A stretch of DNA of 40,550 bases, taken from an uncultured Rhodospirillales bacterium. GTDB lineage: Bacteria > Pseudomonadota > Alphaproteobacteria > Azospirillales > Azospirillaceae. Of the stretch, positions 1-6,984 are shown piece by piece. The notes under the pieces are model-generated. The model saw nothing but the letters and a program-made list of their open reading frames with translations. It was not told the DNA's origin and did no database searches. The position numbers were made by a program, and so were the translations under genes. The stretch spans positions 1 to 40,550 of the forward strand of contig CAIYNU010000092.1 in assembly GCA_903927615.1 (NCBI GenBank). Reading direction: 5' to 3'. Positions within the stretch are counted from its first letter, which is position 1. Each line of letters begins with the position of its first letter.

Positions 1-61
1 ACGGGGGGCATCCACCCCCGTCAGAGGGGCAAAAAACCCTCTGAACCCGCAAAATCGCGGG
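1..61. repeat. three consecutive stem-loops
   Basis: Three perfect inverted repeats lie end to end: ACGGGGG/CCCCCGT at 1-7 and 15-21, CAGAGGG/CCCTCTG at 22-28 and 37-43, and CCCGC/GCGGG at 46-50 and 57-61. The loop of the second holds six A on the plus strand. Read on the minus strand, the third hairpin is followed by a T-containing stretch ending in TTTTTT, so the group may end minus-strand transcription, or the first hairpin may belong to a gene left of the window. What they serve cannot be decided because the window starts here. Confidence 0.5.
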
Positions 62-217
62 AAATATGCTCGTAAAAGTGGATTTTTCGGAATCGGCCAA
101 AGGGAAAACCCCGGGACGAACCCATTTTCCGCAGCCTGCTAAAGCTGAGGACGGGCGCTCCGCCGAAGCGCAAGCCCACTCCACAAGCCCCCGACAGCCC
201 CCCGGGCAGGCTCAGGC

Positions 218-363
218 TGAGGTGGACGAGGAGCGTGATGATCTCCAGTGCCGATAATCGCGGCTGGCCGGACGATGTGAGCCGCGTCCGAGAACGACCG
301 TGTCTCGGCGACACGGGCAAAGGCGGTCATGGCAGCGATGAGGTCCGTGATCGTTGCGCCCAA
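218..363 (-). pseudogene. remnant of a LysR-type regulator N-terminus
   Basis: On the minus strand a frame from TTG at 363 reads MTAFARVAETRSFSDAA, which matches the first helix-turn-helix of LysR-type regulators. The match stops near position 281 and continues in another frame as LTSSGQPRLSALE, which resembles the recognition helix and 'aLE' of the same domain. A frameshift is therefore needed to join the two parts. Nothing like the effector-binding domain follows towards position 1. I read this as the decayed 5' end of a regulator that once lay divergent from the dioxygenase gene at 589. A distant genuine small protein is less likely. Confidence 0.55.
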
Positions 364-366
364 AGC

Positions 367-396
367 GACAATGTTGTGCGGAGTGCATGAATTGTC
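367..396. promoter_or_regulatory. inverted repeat upstream of the dioxygenase operon
   Basis: GACAAT (367-372) and ATTGTC (391-396) form a perfect six-base inverted repeat with an 18-base spacer, directly outside the TTG start of the LysR remnant. Its position between the decayed regulator and the dioxygenase fits a leftover operator. The arms are short, and a chance match is possible. The remaining bases up to 588 show only a probable ribosome binding site (GGGAG about seven bases before ATG 589). Confidence 0.25.
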
Positions 397-588
397 CTTG
401 AGCCCGATTCAAGGCAGATTCATCGCAACATCGGGGAGGAGACGGGGCCTGCCGCCATCGTATCGGCAGGTGAGCGTTCCGGACGGCGCGCCCGGGCCCT
501 GCAATGAGCCGGTCACGAAATCTCGCGACTGGCCGCCGCCTGAACTTCAAGAGCACGCAACCGCCGCCATCCAAGCCGGGAGTCAGCC

Positions 589-1404
589 ATGGTACAGCCG
601 AATATCCGCCAGCCCGTCGTGTTTCTGAACCACGGTGGCGGCCCCTGTTTCTGGATGGACTGGCCGGCTCCGCTCGGCCCCGGCGCCTTCCACCGTCTCG
701 ACGACTATTTGCAGGGCCTGATGGCCCGGTTGCCCGAACGGCCGAAGGCCGCGCTGGTGATTTCCGCCCATTGGGAAGAGAAACTTCCCACCGTGAGCAC
801 CGCGGCCGCCCCGCCGATGCTGTTCGATTACTACGGCTTTCCCGAACACACCTATCGCCTGAGCTTCCCGGCGTCCGGCTCTCCCGAGTTGGCCCGCCGG
901 GTGCGGGACTTGCTGTGGGGCGCCGACATCGAATGCGGTCAGAATGCAGAGCGCGGATTCGACCACGGCGTCTTCGTGCCCTTCCTGCGGATCACGCCCG
1001 AGGCCGACCTGCCCATCGTCATGCTGTCGCTCCGCCATGACCTGGACCCTGCGCGGCATCTCGCCATCGGCGCCGCCCTGACGCCGTTGCGGGACGAGGG
1101 CGTGCTGATCGTCGGCAGCGGCCAGAGCTACCACAATCTCTCCCGTTTCATGGATGGTGACGGCGGCACCGCAGAGGCGTTCGACACTTGGTTGAACGAT
1201 GCCGCGACCGCAACCGACCCGCATGTCCGGAACGGCAAGCTCGGGACCTGGACGACAGCGCCGTCCGCCCGAGCCGCACACCCGCGTGAGGAGCATCTCA
1301 TGCCCCTGATGGTGATTGCCGGGGCGGCGGGACCGGATGTCGGCCGACGCGCCTACGATGACCGCATCGGCGGCAAGCGGTTCTCCGGATACGAGTTCGG
1401 TTGA
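589..1404 (+). CDS. class III extradiol dioxygenase, DODA/YgiD family
   Basis: A 271-residue protein of the 4,5-DOPA dioxygenase family, whose members open aromatic rings of catechols with molecular oxygen at a single metal ion in the cytoplasm. Visible family blocks are NHGGGPCFWMD near residue 14 (first metal His), ISAHWEE near residue 58 (second His), the DHGVFVPFLRI block near residue 125, and GSGQSYHNL near residue 175. Length matches the family. GGGAG lies about seven bases before the ATG. The real substrate is unknown: bacterial members act on various catechols, and YgiD was named from activity on DOPA. The stop codon is 35 bases before the next gene, so the two are probably one operon. 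The decayed LysR gene upstream suggests former substrate-responsive control. Confidence 0.88.
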   Translation: MVQPNIRQPVVFLNHGGGPCFWMDWPAPLGPGAFHRLDDYLQGLMARLPERPKAALVISAHWEEKLPTVSTAAAPPMLFDYYGFPEHTYRLSFPASGSPELARRVRDLLWGADIECGQNAERGFDHGVFVPFLRITPEADLPIVMLSLRHDLDPARHLAIGAALTPLRDEGVLIVGSGQSYHNLSRFMDGDGGTAEAFDTWLNDAATATDPHVRNGKLGTWTTAPSARAAHPREEHLMPLMVIAGAAGPDVGRRAYDDRIGGKRFSGYEFG

Positions 1405-1439
1405 GCCGGTGACGGACGGATATTCAGGAGACCATATCG

Positions 1440-2243
1440 ATGAACAAAGATGCATCTTTCGGTACAGGGCTCATGGGTATGATCCGGAGGATCGTTCCGG
1501 CGCTGCTGCTGATAGCCATGCCGAATGTCTCGTTTGCGGCTGTCGGCACGGAGGCCGTGACGCCGGGCATATCGTCGGCGTCGCCCGCGCTCCGGACGGA
1601 CGAAGCGGCTGACCCTCCGATTACCGTGGTGGTCACACGCTACGTAAAGCGAGGGTGCGAAGTCCGGTTTGAGAAACTGTGGCGCGACATGGTTCCAGTG
1701 CGCAACGCCTTTCCCGGCCACCTCGGCAGCGATTTCATTGTCCCGGTCAGCCCCGGCGACAGCTCCTATCACATGCTCTATCGCTTCGACAACGCAAGCC
1801 ACTATCAGGCATGGGTCCAGTCGCCGGAACGGGCAGCGTGGCTGCACCAGCTTGATGAGATGACGCTCGGTGCTCCGCAATATCAGTATGAGAACGGCCT
1901 TGGCGCCTGGGTGGCTTTGCCCGAACAGAGCGGCAAAGTCCCGGAGAAGTACAAGACCACCGCCGTGACCTGGCTTGCGATCTTCCCCCTGGTCGCCGTT
2001 ATCTCCGTCGCAACATCTGCGGTGACGGCGCCGCTACTCGGTCCTCTGCCATTTTTGGTCAATACCGCCATCGTCACCGGACTCGTCGTCCCTGCTCTCA
2101 GTTATGCTGTGATGCCGGGCATGACTTGGCTATTCAGGGACTGGCTATACCCCACCGCTCCCGAGTGCAGGGCTGATGGCGTCCCCTCATTCAGCGATTG
2201 GTCAGCTCATGGCGATCGGCGTGGCCTACAGTCCCGCTCATAA
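1440..2243 (+). CDS. ABM-domain (antibiotic biosynthesis monooxygenase-like) membrane protein
   Basis: A 267-residue protein. Residues 12-33 form a hydrophobic segment (signal peptide or membrane anchor, ending near SFA-AVG). Residues about 60-150 resemble the ABM dimeric alpha-beta barrel: a start with VVVTRYVKRGCEVRFEKL, then FPGHLGSDF, then a YRFDNASHYQAWVQSPER block. Residues about 180-240 hold two or three hydrophobic helices, as in the known subgroup of ABM proteins with C-terminal membrane segments. The substrate is not predictable, since ABM domains include quinol monooxygenases and haem-degrading enzymes. AGGAG sits nine bases before the ATG. The gene follows the dioxygenase by 35 bases, suggesting a shared role in oxidising aromatic or quinone compounds (inference). 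Confidence 0.75.
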   Translation: MNKDASFGTGLMGMIRRIVPALLLIAMPNVSFAAVGTEAVTPGISSASPALRTDEAADPPITVVVTRYVKRGCEVRFEKLWRDMVPVRNAFPGHLGSDFIVPVSPGDSSYHMLYRFDNASHYQAWVQSPERAAWLHQLDEMTLGAPQYQYENGLGAWVALPEQSGKVPEKYKTTAVTWLAIFPLVAVISVATSAVTAPLLGPLPFLVNTAIVTGLVVPALSYAVMPGMTWLFRDWLYPTAPECRADGVPSFSDWSAHGDRRGLQSRS

Positions 2244-2430
2244 CCGCATTTTCCAGTCCTGCAAGGATATCGTCGGTCACTGCTGTCACGCCTGGAATAG
2301 ACTTACAAACCGCCCGCGGCTGATCATGTCCATCGGCATGCGCGATTGGACACATGATCGGCAAAGTGTTACATATCGTCATATTTCACAACATCAACAG
2401 TGTTGCTTATGGCGTTGACACGTTCCGCAA

Positions 2431-3372
2431 TCACTCTGTCAAGACGGCGTCGTCGCCGACGGACAACTCATGCCGGCGCCAATAGGTCGGGTGGGCGATG
2501 GCGGCGGTCAAGTAGTCTACGAAGGCGCGGACCTTGGGCGTGAGGTGGCGTGTCGCAGGATAGAGCGCGAAAACGCTGGCGTCGCGCAGTTCAAAGCGGG
2601 CAAGCACCGGCACCAGCGCTCCCGACTTCAACTCTGCCGCGGCCACGAAGGTCGGAAGCCGGACCAGACCGACGCCTGCCACCGCTGCTTGCCGCAGCAC
2701 CTCCATGCTTTCGGACTGCAGGCATCCGGCGACGCCTATCGATTCCTCGTGGCCCTCGACCATGAATAGCCAGTCCTGTCGCGCACCATCTGTGATGTGG
2801 GAGAGACAGGCGTGGCGGGCGAGATCGGCCGGACTTTCCGGCGTTCCGTGGGCGGCGAGATAGGCGGGCGCGGCCAGTACCGCGTGCCGTACCGGCGCCA
2901 ACCGGCGGGCGATCAGGCTTGAATCGGCGAGGCGCCCGATCCGGACGGCTACGTCAACACCGTCTTCGATCAGTTTCACCTGGCGGTCGGTCAAGCCAAC
3001 CTCGAAGCTGATCTTGGGGTGGCGCACTGAAAAACCCGGCAACAGCGGCGCTACGTGCACCTGCCCGAACATCACAGGCAGGCTCAATCTCAACAGCCCT
3101 TGAGGGCTCTGATTAACTTCGTTGACCGCCTGCTCGGCGTCGTCAAGGGCCGCCAGGATGGCGCGGGCGCGATGGCAGAAGACGGCGCCGACCTCCGTCA
3201 GGGCGATGTGCCGGGTGGTGCGGTTGATGAGCCGCGCACCCAGCCGGGTTTCCAAATCGGCGAGCCGGCGGCTGATCGCCGAGGACGAAAGGCCGAGATG
3301 CTGGCCGGCGACGGTCATGCTGCCGCTGTCCACCACCTCAACCAAAACCTGCAAATCGTCGAACCGATCCAT
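2431..3372 (-). CDS. LysR-family transcriptional regulator
   Basis: A 313-residue LysR-type regulator when started at ATG 3372 (MDRFDDLQVLVEVV). A longer in-frame reading upstream has no family resemblance and would run over the divergent promoter region. Residues 1-62 are the winged helix-turn-helix (SGSMTVAGQHLGLSSSAISRRLADLE), then a linker helix, then the effector-binding domain from about residue 90 (GLLRLSLPVMFGQVHVAPLL) to 295. It is transcribed away from the peroxiredoxin-like gene at 3502, the classic arrangement in which the regulator controls its divergent neighbour and itself. The inverted repeat at 3400-3418 in the gap is the obvious operator. The effector is unknown. No pair of conserved cysteines such as that of OxyR is evident, so direct peroxide sensing is not supported. 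Confidence 0.93.
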   Translation of the reverse strand: MDRFDDLQVLVEVVDSGSMTVAGQHLGLSSSAISRRLADLETRLGARLINRTTRHIALTEVGAVFCHRARAILAALDDAEQAVNEVNQSPQGLLRLSLPVMFGQVHVAPLLPGFSVRHPKISFEVGLTDRQVKLIEDGVDVAVRIGRLADSSLIARRLAPVRHAVLAAPAYLAAHGTPESPADLARHACLSHITDGARQDWLFMVEGHEESIGVAGCLQSESMEVLRQAAVAGVGLVRLPTFVAAAELKSGALVPVLARFELRDASVFALYPATRHLTPKVRAFVDYLTAAIAHPTYWRRHELSVGDDAVLTE

Positions 3373-3399
3373 GGGTTGGCTTTCAATGCGACGTCGTAT

Positions 3400-3428
3400 T
3401 TTTGCGCTCCACGCAAAAGACCTTTGCG
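3400..3428. promoter_or_regulatory. probable LysR-type operator
   Basis: TTTTGCG (3400-3406) and CGCAAAA (3412-3418) are perfect seven-base arms around a five-base centre. T3403 and A3415 satisfy the T-N11-A rule of LysR-type binding sites. A further TTTGCG half site lies at 3423-3428. The element starts 28 bases outside the regulator's ATG and about 75-100 bases before the divergent peroxiredoxin start, where such operators normally sit. The sequence is much more AT-rich than its surroundings. Confidence 0.6.
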
Positions 3429-3501
3429 TAGACTCTATCTTCCGCCTCACCTGCGTTGCTGCGACATTTCGCCGCACGGAAATGCCGAAAGGTCTCGAAC
3501 G

Positions 3502-4161
3502 GTGCGCCTCCAGCAAAAACTACGAACGATCCGCCAGCACTCTCAGGTTGGTGTGACGGCCAGTCTGAGGGAGGCGAACGGGCGCCTGATCGCCGACCTT
3601 AAAGCCCGAGGAATCGAGAAGCAGGCGGCGCGGGCTGGAATGGTGGCGCCGCATTTCGCACTGCCGGGTGCGACGGGCCGTACGGTCTCGCTGGCTGAGG
3701 CGCTGGCGTGCGGACCGGTGGTGCTGAGTTTTTATCGGGGCCGCTGGTGTCCCTATTGTTGCGCCGAGTTGCGGGCGTTGCAGTTTGTGCTGCCGCAGCT
3801 CAAGGCGCTCGGCGCGTCGCTGATCGCCGTCTCGCCGGAGCTTCCCGACAACAGCTTGAGCCCGTTGGAAAAGACGGTCCTTGATTACAGCATCGTCAGC
3901 GATCTTGGCCTCGCGGTCGCCCGCGCCTATGGGCTGGTATTCCGGCTGCCCGGCGACTTGCGCGAGGCTCTGCTTGATGTCGGTCTCGACCTCGCCAAGC
4001 ACAACGGTGACCAAGGCTGGGAGCTACCCATTCCGGCCACCTATGTCATCGCCCAAAGCGGTCTCATTCGTCTTGCATTCGTCGATGCCGATTTCACCCA
4101 ACGCTTCGAGCCGCAGGAGATCGTCACCCTGCTGGGCGAACGCCCCGGTCCAATGCACTGA
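3502..4161 (+). CDS. peroxiredoxin-like (AhpC/TSA, thioredoxin-fold) protein
   Basis: A thioredoxin-fold protein of the peroxiredoxin-like group: residues about 45-60 read GMVAPHFALPGATGR, followed by VVLSFYRGRWCPYCCAELRAL, where the WCPYC cysteines replace the usual peroxiredoxin PxxxTxxC site. It then continues through LIAVSPE and YVIAQSGLIRLAFVD. Members are thought to reduce peroxides or disulfides; biochemical proof is sparse. I chose GTG 3502 (V-RLQQKLRTI) because AAAGG lies about nine bases upstream, family members begin with a similar amphipathic helix, and earlier in-frame starts lie antisense to the lysR gene. The length is then 219 residues. It ends 52 bases before bufA and probably heads the same transcript, linking thiol redox chemistry to the bufferin cassette (inference). 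Confidence 0.85.
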   Translation: MRLQQKLRTIRQHSQVGVTASLREANGRLIADLKARGIEKQAARAGMVAPHFALPGATGRTVSLAEALACGPVVLSFYRGRWCPYCCAELRALQFVLPQLKALGASLIAVSPELPDNSLSPLEKTVLDYSIVSDLGLAVARAYGLVFRLPGDLREALLDVGLDLAKHNGDQGWELPIPATYVIAQSGLIRLAFVDADFTQRFEPQEIVTLLGERPGPMH

Positions 4162-4213
4162 CCGGACTCTTGTCATTCACCGCTACCCAACTTTGCCACA
4201 GGAGAAACACCAC

Positions 4214-4510
4214 ATGACCAAGACTTTGACCCTGACCTCCGTCGCCCTCGCCGCCGCCTTCACCGGAGCTTTGGCGGTCGCTGGTGCCAGCCCCGCTGCC
4301 GCCGATCAGGTGAGCATGGAAAAATGCTATGGTCTGGCGAAGCCTGGCGAGAACGGCTGCGCCCATGCCAAGGGCCTGCATTCCTGCGCCGGCAACTCCT
4401 CGTTAACCTACGATGGCGGCGACTGGAAAGTGGTTCCCGCCGGCACCTGCGTGAAGATGAACGGCAGCCTGACCCCGTTCGTTGGCGTCAACCCCAATAA
4501 GAAGGGCTGA
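4214..4510 (+). CDS. bufA: bufferin precursor peptide (DUF2282 family, BufA1 type)
   Basis: A 98-residue secreted precursor. Residues 1-30 form a signal peptide (basic start, long Ala/Leu core, cleavage likely after SPAAA). The mature part has four cysteines, C38, C49, C58 and C79, in the family pattern EKCYG, NGCAHA, HSCAG and GTCVK. DUF2282 proteins are now known as bufferins, ribosomally made peptides whose cysteines are partly converted by an MNIO enzyme and which bind copper in the periplasm. That chemistry is established for a Caulobacter homologue, not here. AGGAG lies eight bases before ATG 4214. The gene is six bases from bufB, matching the usual order bufA-bufB-bufC-doxX. The tail after GGSL-like NGSLTP is somewhat longer (GVNPNKKG) than I expect. 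Confidence 0.92.
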   Translation: MTKTLTLTSVALAAAFTGALAVAGASPAAADQVSMEKCYGLAKPGENGCAHAKGLHSCAGNSSLTYDGGDWKVVPAGTCVKMNGSLTPFVGVNPNKKG

Positions 4511-4516
4511 TCCTTC

Positions 4517-5407
4517 ATGCTCGGACGGCCGGCCGACACCTCCATACGCGGCCGGCCGATCCCGGAAACAGCCGGGATCGGCCTGCGTGAACCGCATATG
4601 GCCGCGTTTTTTGCGGGCGGTATGCCGGCGACCTGGGTGGAGGTGCATAGCGAAAACTACATGGTTCCCGGCGGCCCGCGCCTCGCCAACCTGGAACGGG
4701 TGCGTCGCGATCGGCCGGTGAGCTGCCATGGCGTCGGCCTTTCCCTCGGTACTGCCGGGGGACTGGACCATGCCCACCTTGCGGGGCTGCGCGCTCTTTT
4801 CGACCGGGTCGAGCCAGGGCTGGTGTCAGAACATCTCTCCTGGAGCGTGGTCGACGGCGTTTACCTCAACGATTTGCTGGCCCTGGCCTATACCGAGGAG
4901 TCTCTCGACCTCACCCGGCGCAACATCGAGACCGCCCAGGAAGCAATTGGTCGGCCACTATTGATCGAGAACCCGTCGAGCTACATCGACTTCGCGGCCA
5001 CAGAAATCTCCGAGCCCGAGTTCCTCACCGAACTTGGACGGCACACGGGCTGCGGTATCCTGCTCGACGTCAACAACGTCTACGTCTCATCACGCAACAT
5101 GGGTTTCGATCCCTACCGCTACATCGACGCTATTCCTGCCGAAATGGTCGGTCAATACCACCTCGCCGGTCACGCCGAAGTCGATATCGGCGCCGAACAG
5201 ATGATCATCGACGATCATGGCAGCCAGGTCTGCCAGGCGGTGTGGCAACTCTTCGACTACACTCTGGCCCGCATCGGGCCTCGTCCGACCCTGATCGAGT
5301 GGGACACCCGCCTGCCGGAATTGCGGGTACTGCTCGACGAGGCCCGGCTTGCCGACGAGGCTCTGGCGCGCGCCCGCTGTCTTTGCGAGGTGAGCGATGC
5401 TGGCTGA
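4517..5407 (+). CDS. bufB: DUF692 MNIO-family bufferin-modifying enzyme
   Basis: A 296-residue TIM-barrel protein of the multinuclear non-haem iron oxidative (MNIO, DUF692) family. These enzymes bind two or three irons and oxidise cysteine or asparagine side chains of peptide precursors. Candidate metal ligands and family blocks are visible in order: SCHGVGLSLG (His71), SEHLSW (Glu105, His106), IENPSSY (Glu151), LDVNNVYVSS (Asp184), HLAGH (His215), DDHG (Asp233, His234) and IEWD (Glu261). All appear intact, so an active enzyme is expected. The start at 4517 is six bases after bufA and gives the usual length. The reading frame overlaps bufC by 11 bases, implying translational coupling. The substrate is inferred to be the BufA precursor next door. 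Confidence 0.93.
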   Translation: MLGRPADTSIRGRPIPETAGIGLREPHMAAFFAGGMPATWVEVHSENYMVPGGPRLANLERVRRDRPVSCHGVGLSLGTAGGLDHAHLAGLRALFDRVEPGLVSEHLSWSVVDGVYLNDLLALAYTEESLDLTRRNIETAQEAIGRPLLIENPSSYIDFAATEISEPEFLTELGRHTGCGILLDVNNVYVSSRNMGFDPYRYIDAIPAEMVGQYHLAGHAEVDIGAEQMIIDDHGSQVCQAVWQLFDYTLARIGPRPTLIEWDTRLPELRVLLDEARLADEALARARCLCEVSDAG

Positions 5408-6161
5408 GCTGCAACACGCGGTAGCCGTAGCCGCTCTTGGCGGTGATTGCCAGCCAGCGGCGGCGCTGTTGCGCCCGGGCATTCCAGCCGACCGACTGGC
5501 GATCTATCGCAACAACGTGCTGGGCGGACTGGCCGAGGTGCTGGCCGCCGCCTATCCCTCGGTTGCCCGGGTGCTGGGTTGCGAGACCTTCCGGCAGGCC
5601 GGGCGGGGGTTCGCCGCGCTTCACCCACCGCTTGCGCCGCAGATGTGGCTCTATGGCGAAGGTTTCGCTGAGTTCCTGGAGGCTCAGCCCTCCGGCCGTG
5701 TGCCGCCCTGGCTACCGGACCTCGCCCGTCTCGACCGCGTGATGCACGAAGCCTATTTTGCCCACGACGCCGAACGGCTGGACCCGGGCCGGTTGGCGGC
5801 GCTTGCGAATTCATCCGACCTTTCCGGCCTGCGCTTATCGTTCCATCCCTCCCTTCGGCTGATGACGTCCCTCTGGCCGATTCACAGCCTGTGGCGTGCC
5901 GTGCGCCAAGGCCACACCAGTCCTGAACCCGAACCGGAACTTGCGCCCGATTCTCTGCTGGTCGCCCGGCCGGGATTGGACGTGCTGTGCCGGCGGCTCG
6001 AACGCTGGCAGGCCGGCTTTCTCGATGTGCTGCTGCGGGGCGGTACATTGGGCGAGGCGGCAGGGCACGTCCCCGCCGAAGAGGCCGCCGCCGCCGTTCA
6101 GGATGAACTTGTCCAATTGCTGCAAGCCGGTCTGGTCACCGGCTACGCCTCACAGCCCTGA
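5397..6161 (+). CDS. bufC: DUF2063 partner protein of the MNIO enzyme
   Basis: A 254-residue protein of the HvfC/DUF2063 family, the partner that delivers the precursor to DUF692 enzymes. Residues about 5-95 form the conserved helical N-terminal domain (LRPGIPADRLAIYRNN, then GLAEVLAAAYPSVARVLG, then FRQAGRGFAALHPP, then GEGFAEFLEAQP). Pfam named this a putative DNA-binding domain, but in MNIO systems it is a scaffold for the peptide. The C-terminal half (YFAHDAERLDP, then SLRLMTSLWPIHSLW, then VLCRRLERWQAGFLDVLLRGGTLGEAA) matches the winged-helix-like domain thought to bind the precursor. Its start overlaps the end of bufB. Length is normal. It is the third member of the minimal bufferin unit. 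Confidence 0.9.
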   Translation: MLAELQHAVAVAALGGDCQPAAALLRPGIPADRLAIYRNNVLGGLAEVLAAAYPSVARVLGCETFRQAGRGFAALHPPLAPQMWLYGEGFAEFLEAQPSGRVPPWLPDLARLDRVMHEAYFAHDAERLDPGRLAALANSSDLSGLRLSFHPSLRLMTSLWPIHSLWRAVRQGHTSPEPEPELAPDSLLVARPGLDVLCRRLERWQAGFLDVLLRGGTLGEAAGHVPAEEAAAAVQDELVQLLQAGLVTGYASQP

Positions 6162-6180
6162 TAACCTGGAGAATTGAAGA

Positions 6181-6657
6181 ATGTCCATTTTCCTGATGTC
6201 GCGCCAGGTGATCGAGCGGGCATGTCCCCTGGCACACCACCTCGAAACCCTGGGGGCACCGCTGGTGGACCTCGCCATACGCCTTGCCATGGCGACTGTC
6301 TTCTTCCGCTCCGGTATGCAGAAAATATCGAACTGGGATAGTACGGTATTCCTATTCCAGACCGAATATCAGGTCCCGGTCCTGCCGCCCGAACTGGCGG
6401 CAACCCTGGCTGCCGCCACTGAACTGACGACCCCGGTCTTATTGGTGCTGGGGCTGGCCACCAGGCTGGCGGCACTGCCGATGCTGGGAATGACTTGTGT
6501 CATTCAGTTTTCCCTGGGTGCGGTCAACCCCTCCTATAATCTCTTTGAACACTACTTCTGGATGATCGTTCTTTTGAGCCTGATCGTGCGTGGCGCCGGG
6601 CCGCTGTCTCTCGACCATTTGATCGGGAAGCATCTCGGTCTGTGCCGCAAAGGCTGA
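6181..6657 (+). CDS. DoxX-family membrane protein of the bufferin cassette
   Basis: A 158-residue inner-membrane protein with four predicted helices at about residues 28-48, 66-86, 92-112 and 122-142. Motifs typical of DoxX proteins are present: RSGMQKISNW after helix 1, GLATRLAALPM before helix 3 and VRGAGPLSLDHL after helix 4. DoxX proteins commonly accompany DUF692/DUF2063 genes; a role in electron transfer or quinone-linked redox is suggested, not proven. GGAG lies nine bases before the ATG and the gap to bufC is 19 bases, so it belongs to the same operon. The three motifs recur in the first DoxX module of the large fusion at 9604-11760, indicating paralogy. Confidence 0.88.
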   Translation: MSIFLMSRQVIERACPLAHHLETLGAPLVDLAIRLAMATVFFRSGMQKISNWDSTVFLFQTEYQVPVLPPELAATLAAATELTTPVLLVLGLATRLAALPMLGMTCVIQFSLGAVNPSYNLFEHYFWMIVLLSLIVRGAGPLSLDHLIGKHLGLCRKG

Positions 6658-6661
6658 ACCC

Positions 6662-6946
6662 ATGAAACCTTCACCGGCTCCTCAAGCAGGCGGCCGGGGC
6701 ATTTCCCGGGTGGCGATGAAACTCTCTGCCCTGCTGGTGTTGGCGCTGCTCGGTCTCGCCGGGGTAGCTGTGTTTGCCATCGGCGGTATCCACGAGGTTG
6801 GTGATCGCTGGGGGGCGTATGATCTTGGCGCCGCGGCCGCGGCACGGGCCGGACAAGCCGGCAAGGGTTTCGCGGTCGTGGCCAATGAAGTCAAGAATCT
6901 GGCCACTGCGAGCCCGTTCTCCATGACGTTGCGGGCCGCGTCCTAA
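6662..6946 (+). pseudogene. internally deleted chemoreceptor remnant
   Basis: This frame joins two distant parts of a chemoreceptor. Residues about 19-57 are a membrane segment and the start of a periplasmic helix (VGDRWGAYDLGAA); residues about 61-81 then read ARAGQAGKGFAVVANEVKNLA, the most conserved tip of the cytoplasmic signalling domain of methyl-accepting proteins. About 300 residues between them and everything after are missing, and the frame ends with an unrelated tail. The N-terminal part closely resembles the start of the next gene (TDSWTAYDLGAAS). So a receptor sharing that sensor module appears to have collapsed by deletion. It could still be translated (ATG four bases after the doxX stop, AAAGG upstream), but receptor function is not expected. 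Confidence 0.72.
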
Positions 6947-6984
6947 GCATCTGACCGCGTGTGCGGATGGAGTGCGACAGAGTG

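Noticed and set aside
504-1040. A frame overlapping the extradiol dioxygenase
   Set aside because: Arg/Pro-rich composition and no motif; the other frame has all the family blocks.
3055-3501. N-terminal extension of the peroxiredoxin-like protein back to 3055
   Set aside because: It would run antisense through the start of the LysR gene and over the operator, and the added residues do not resemble the family.
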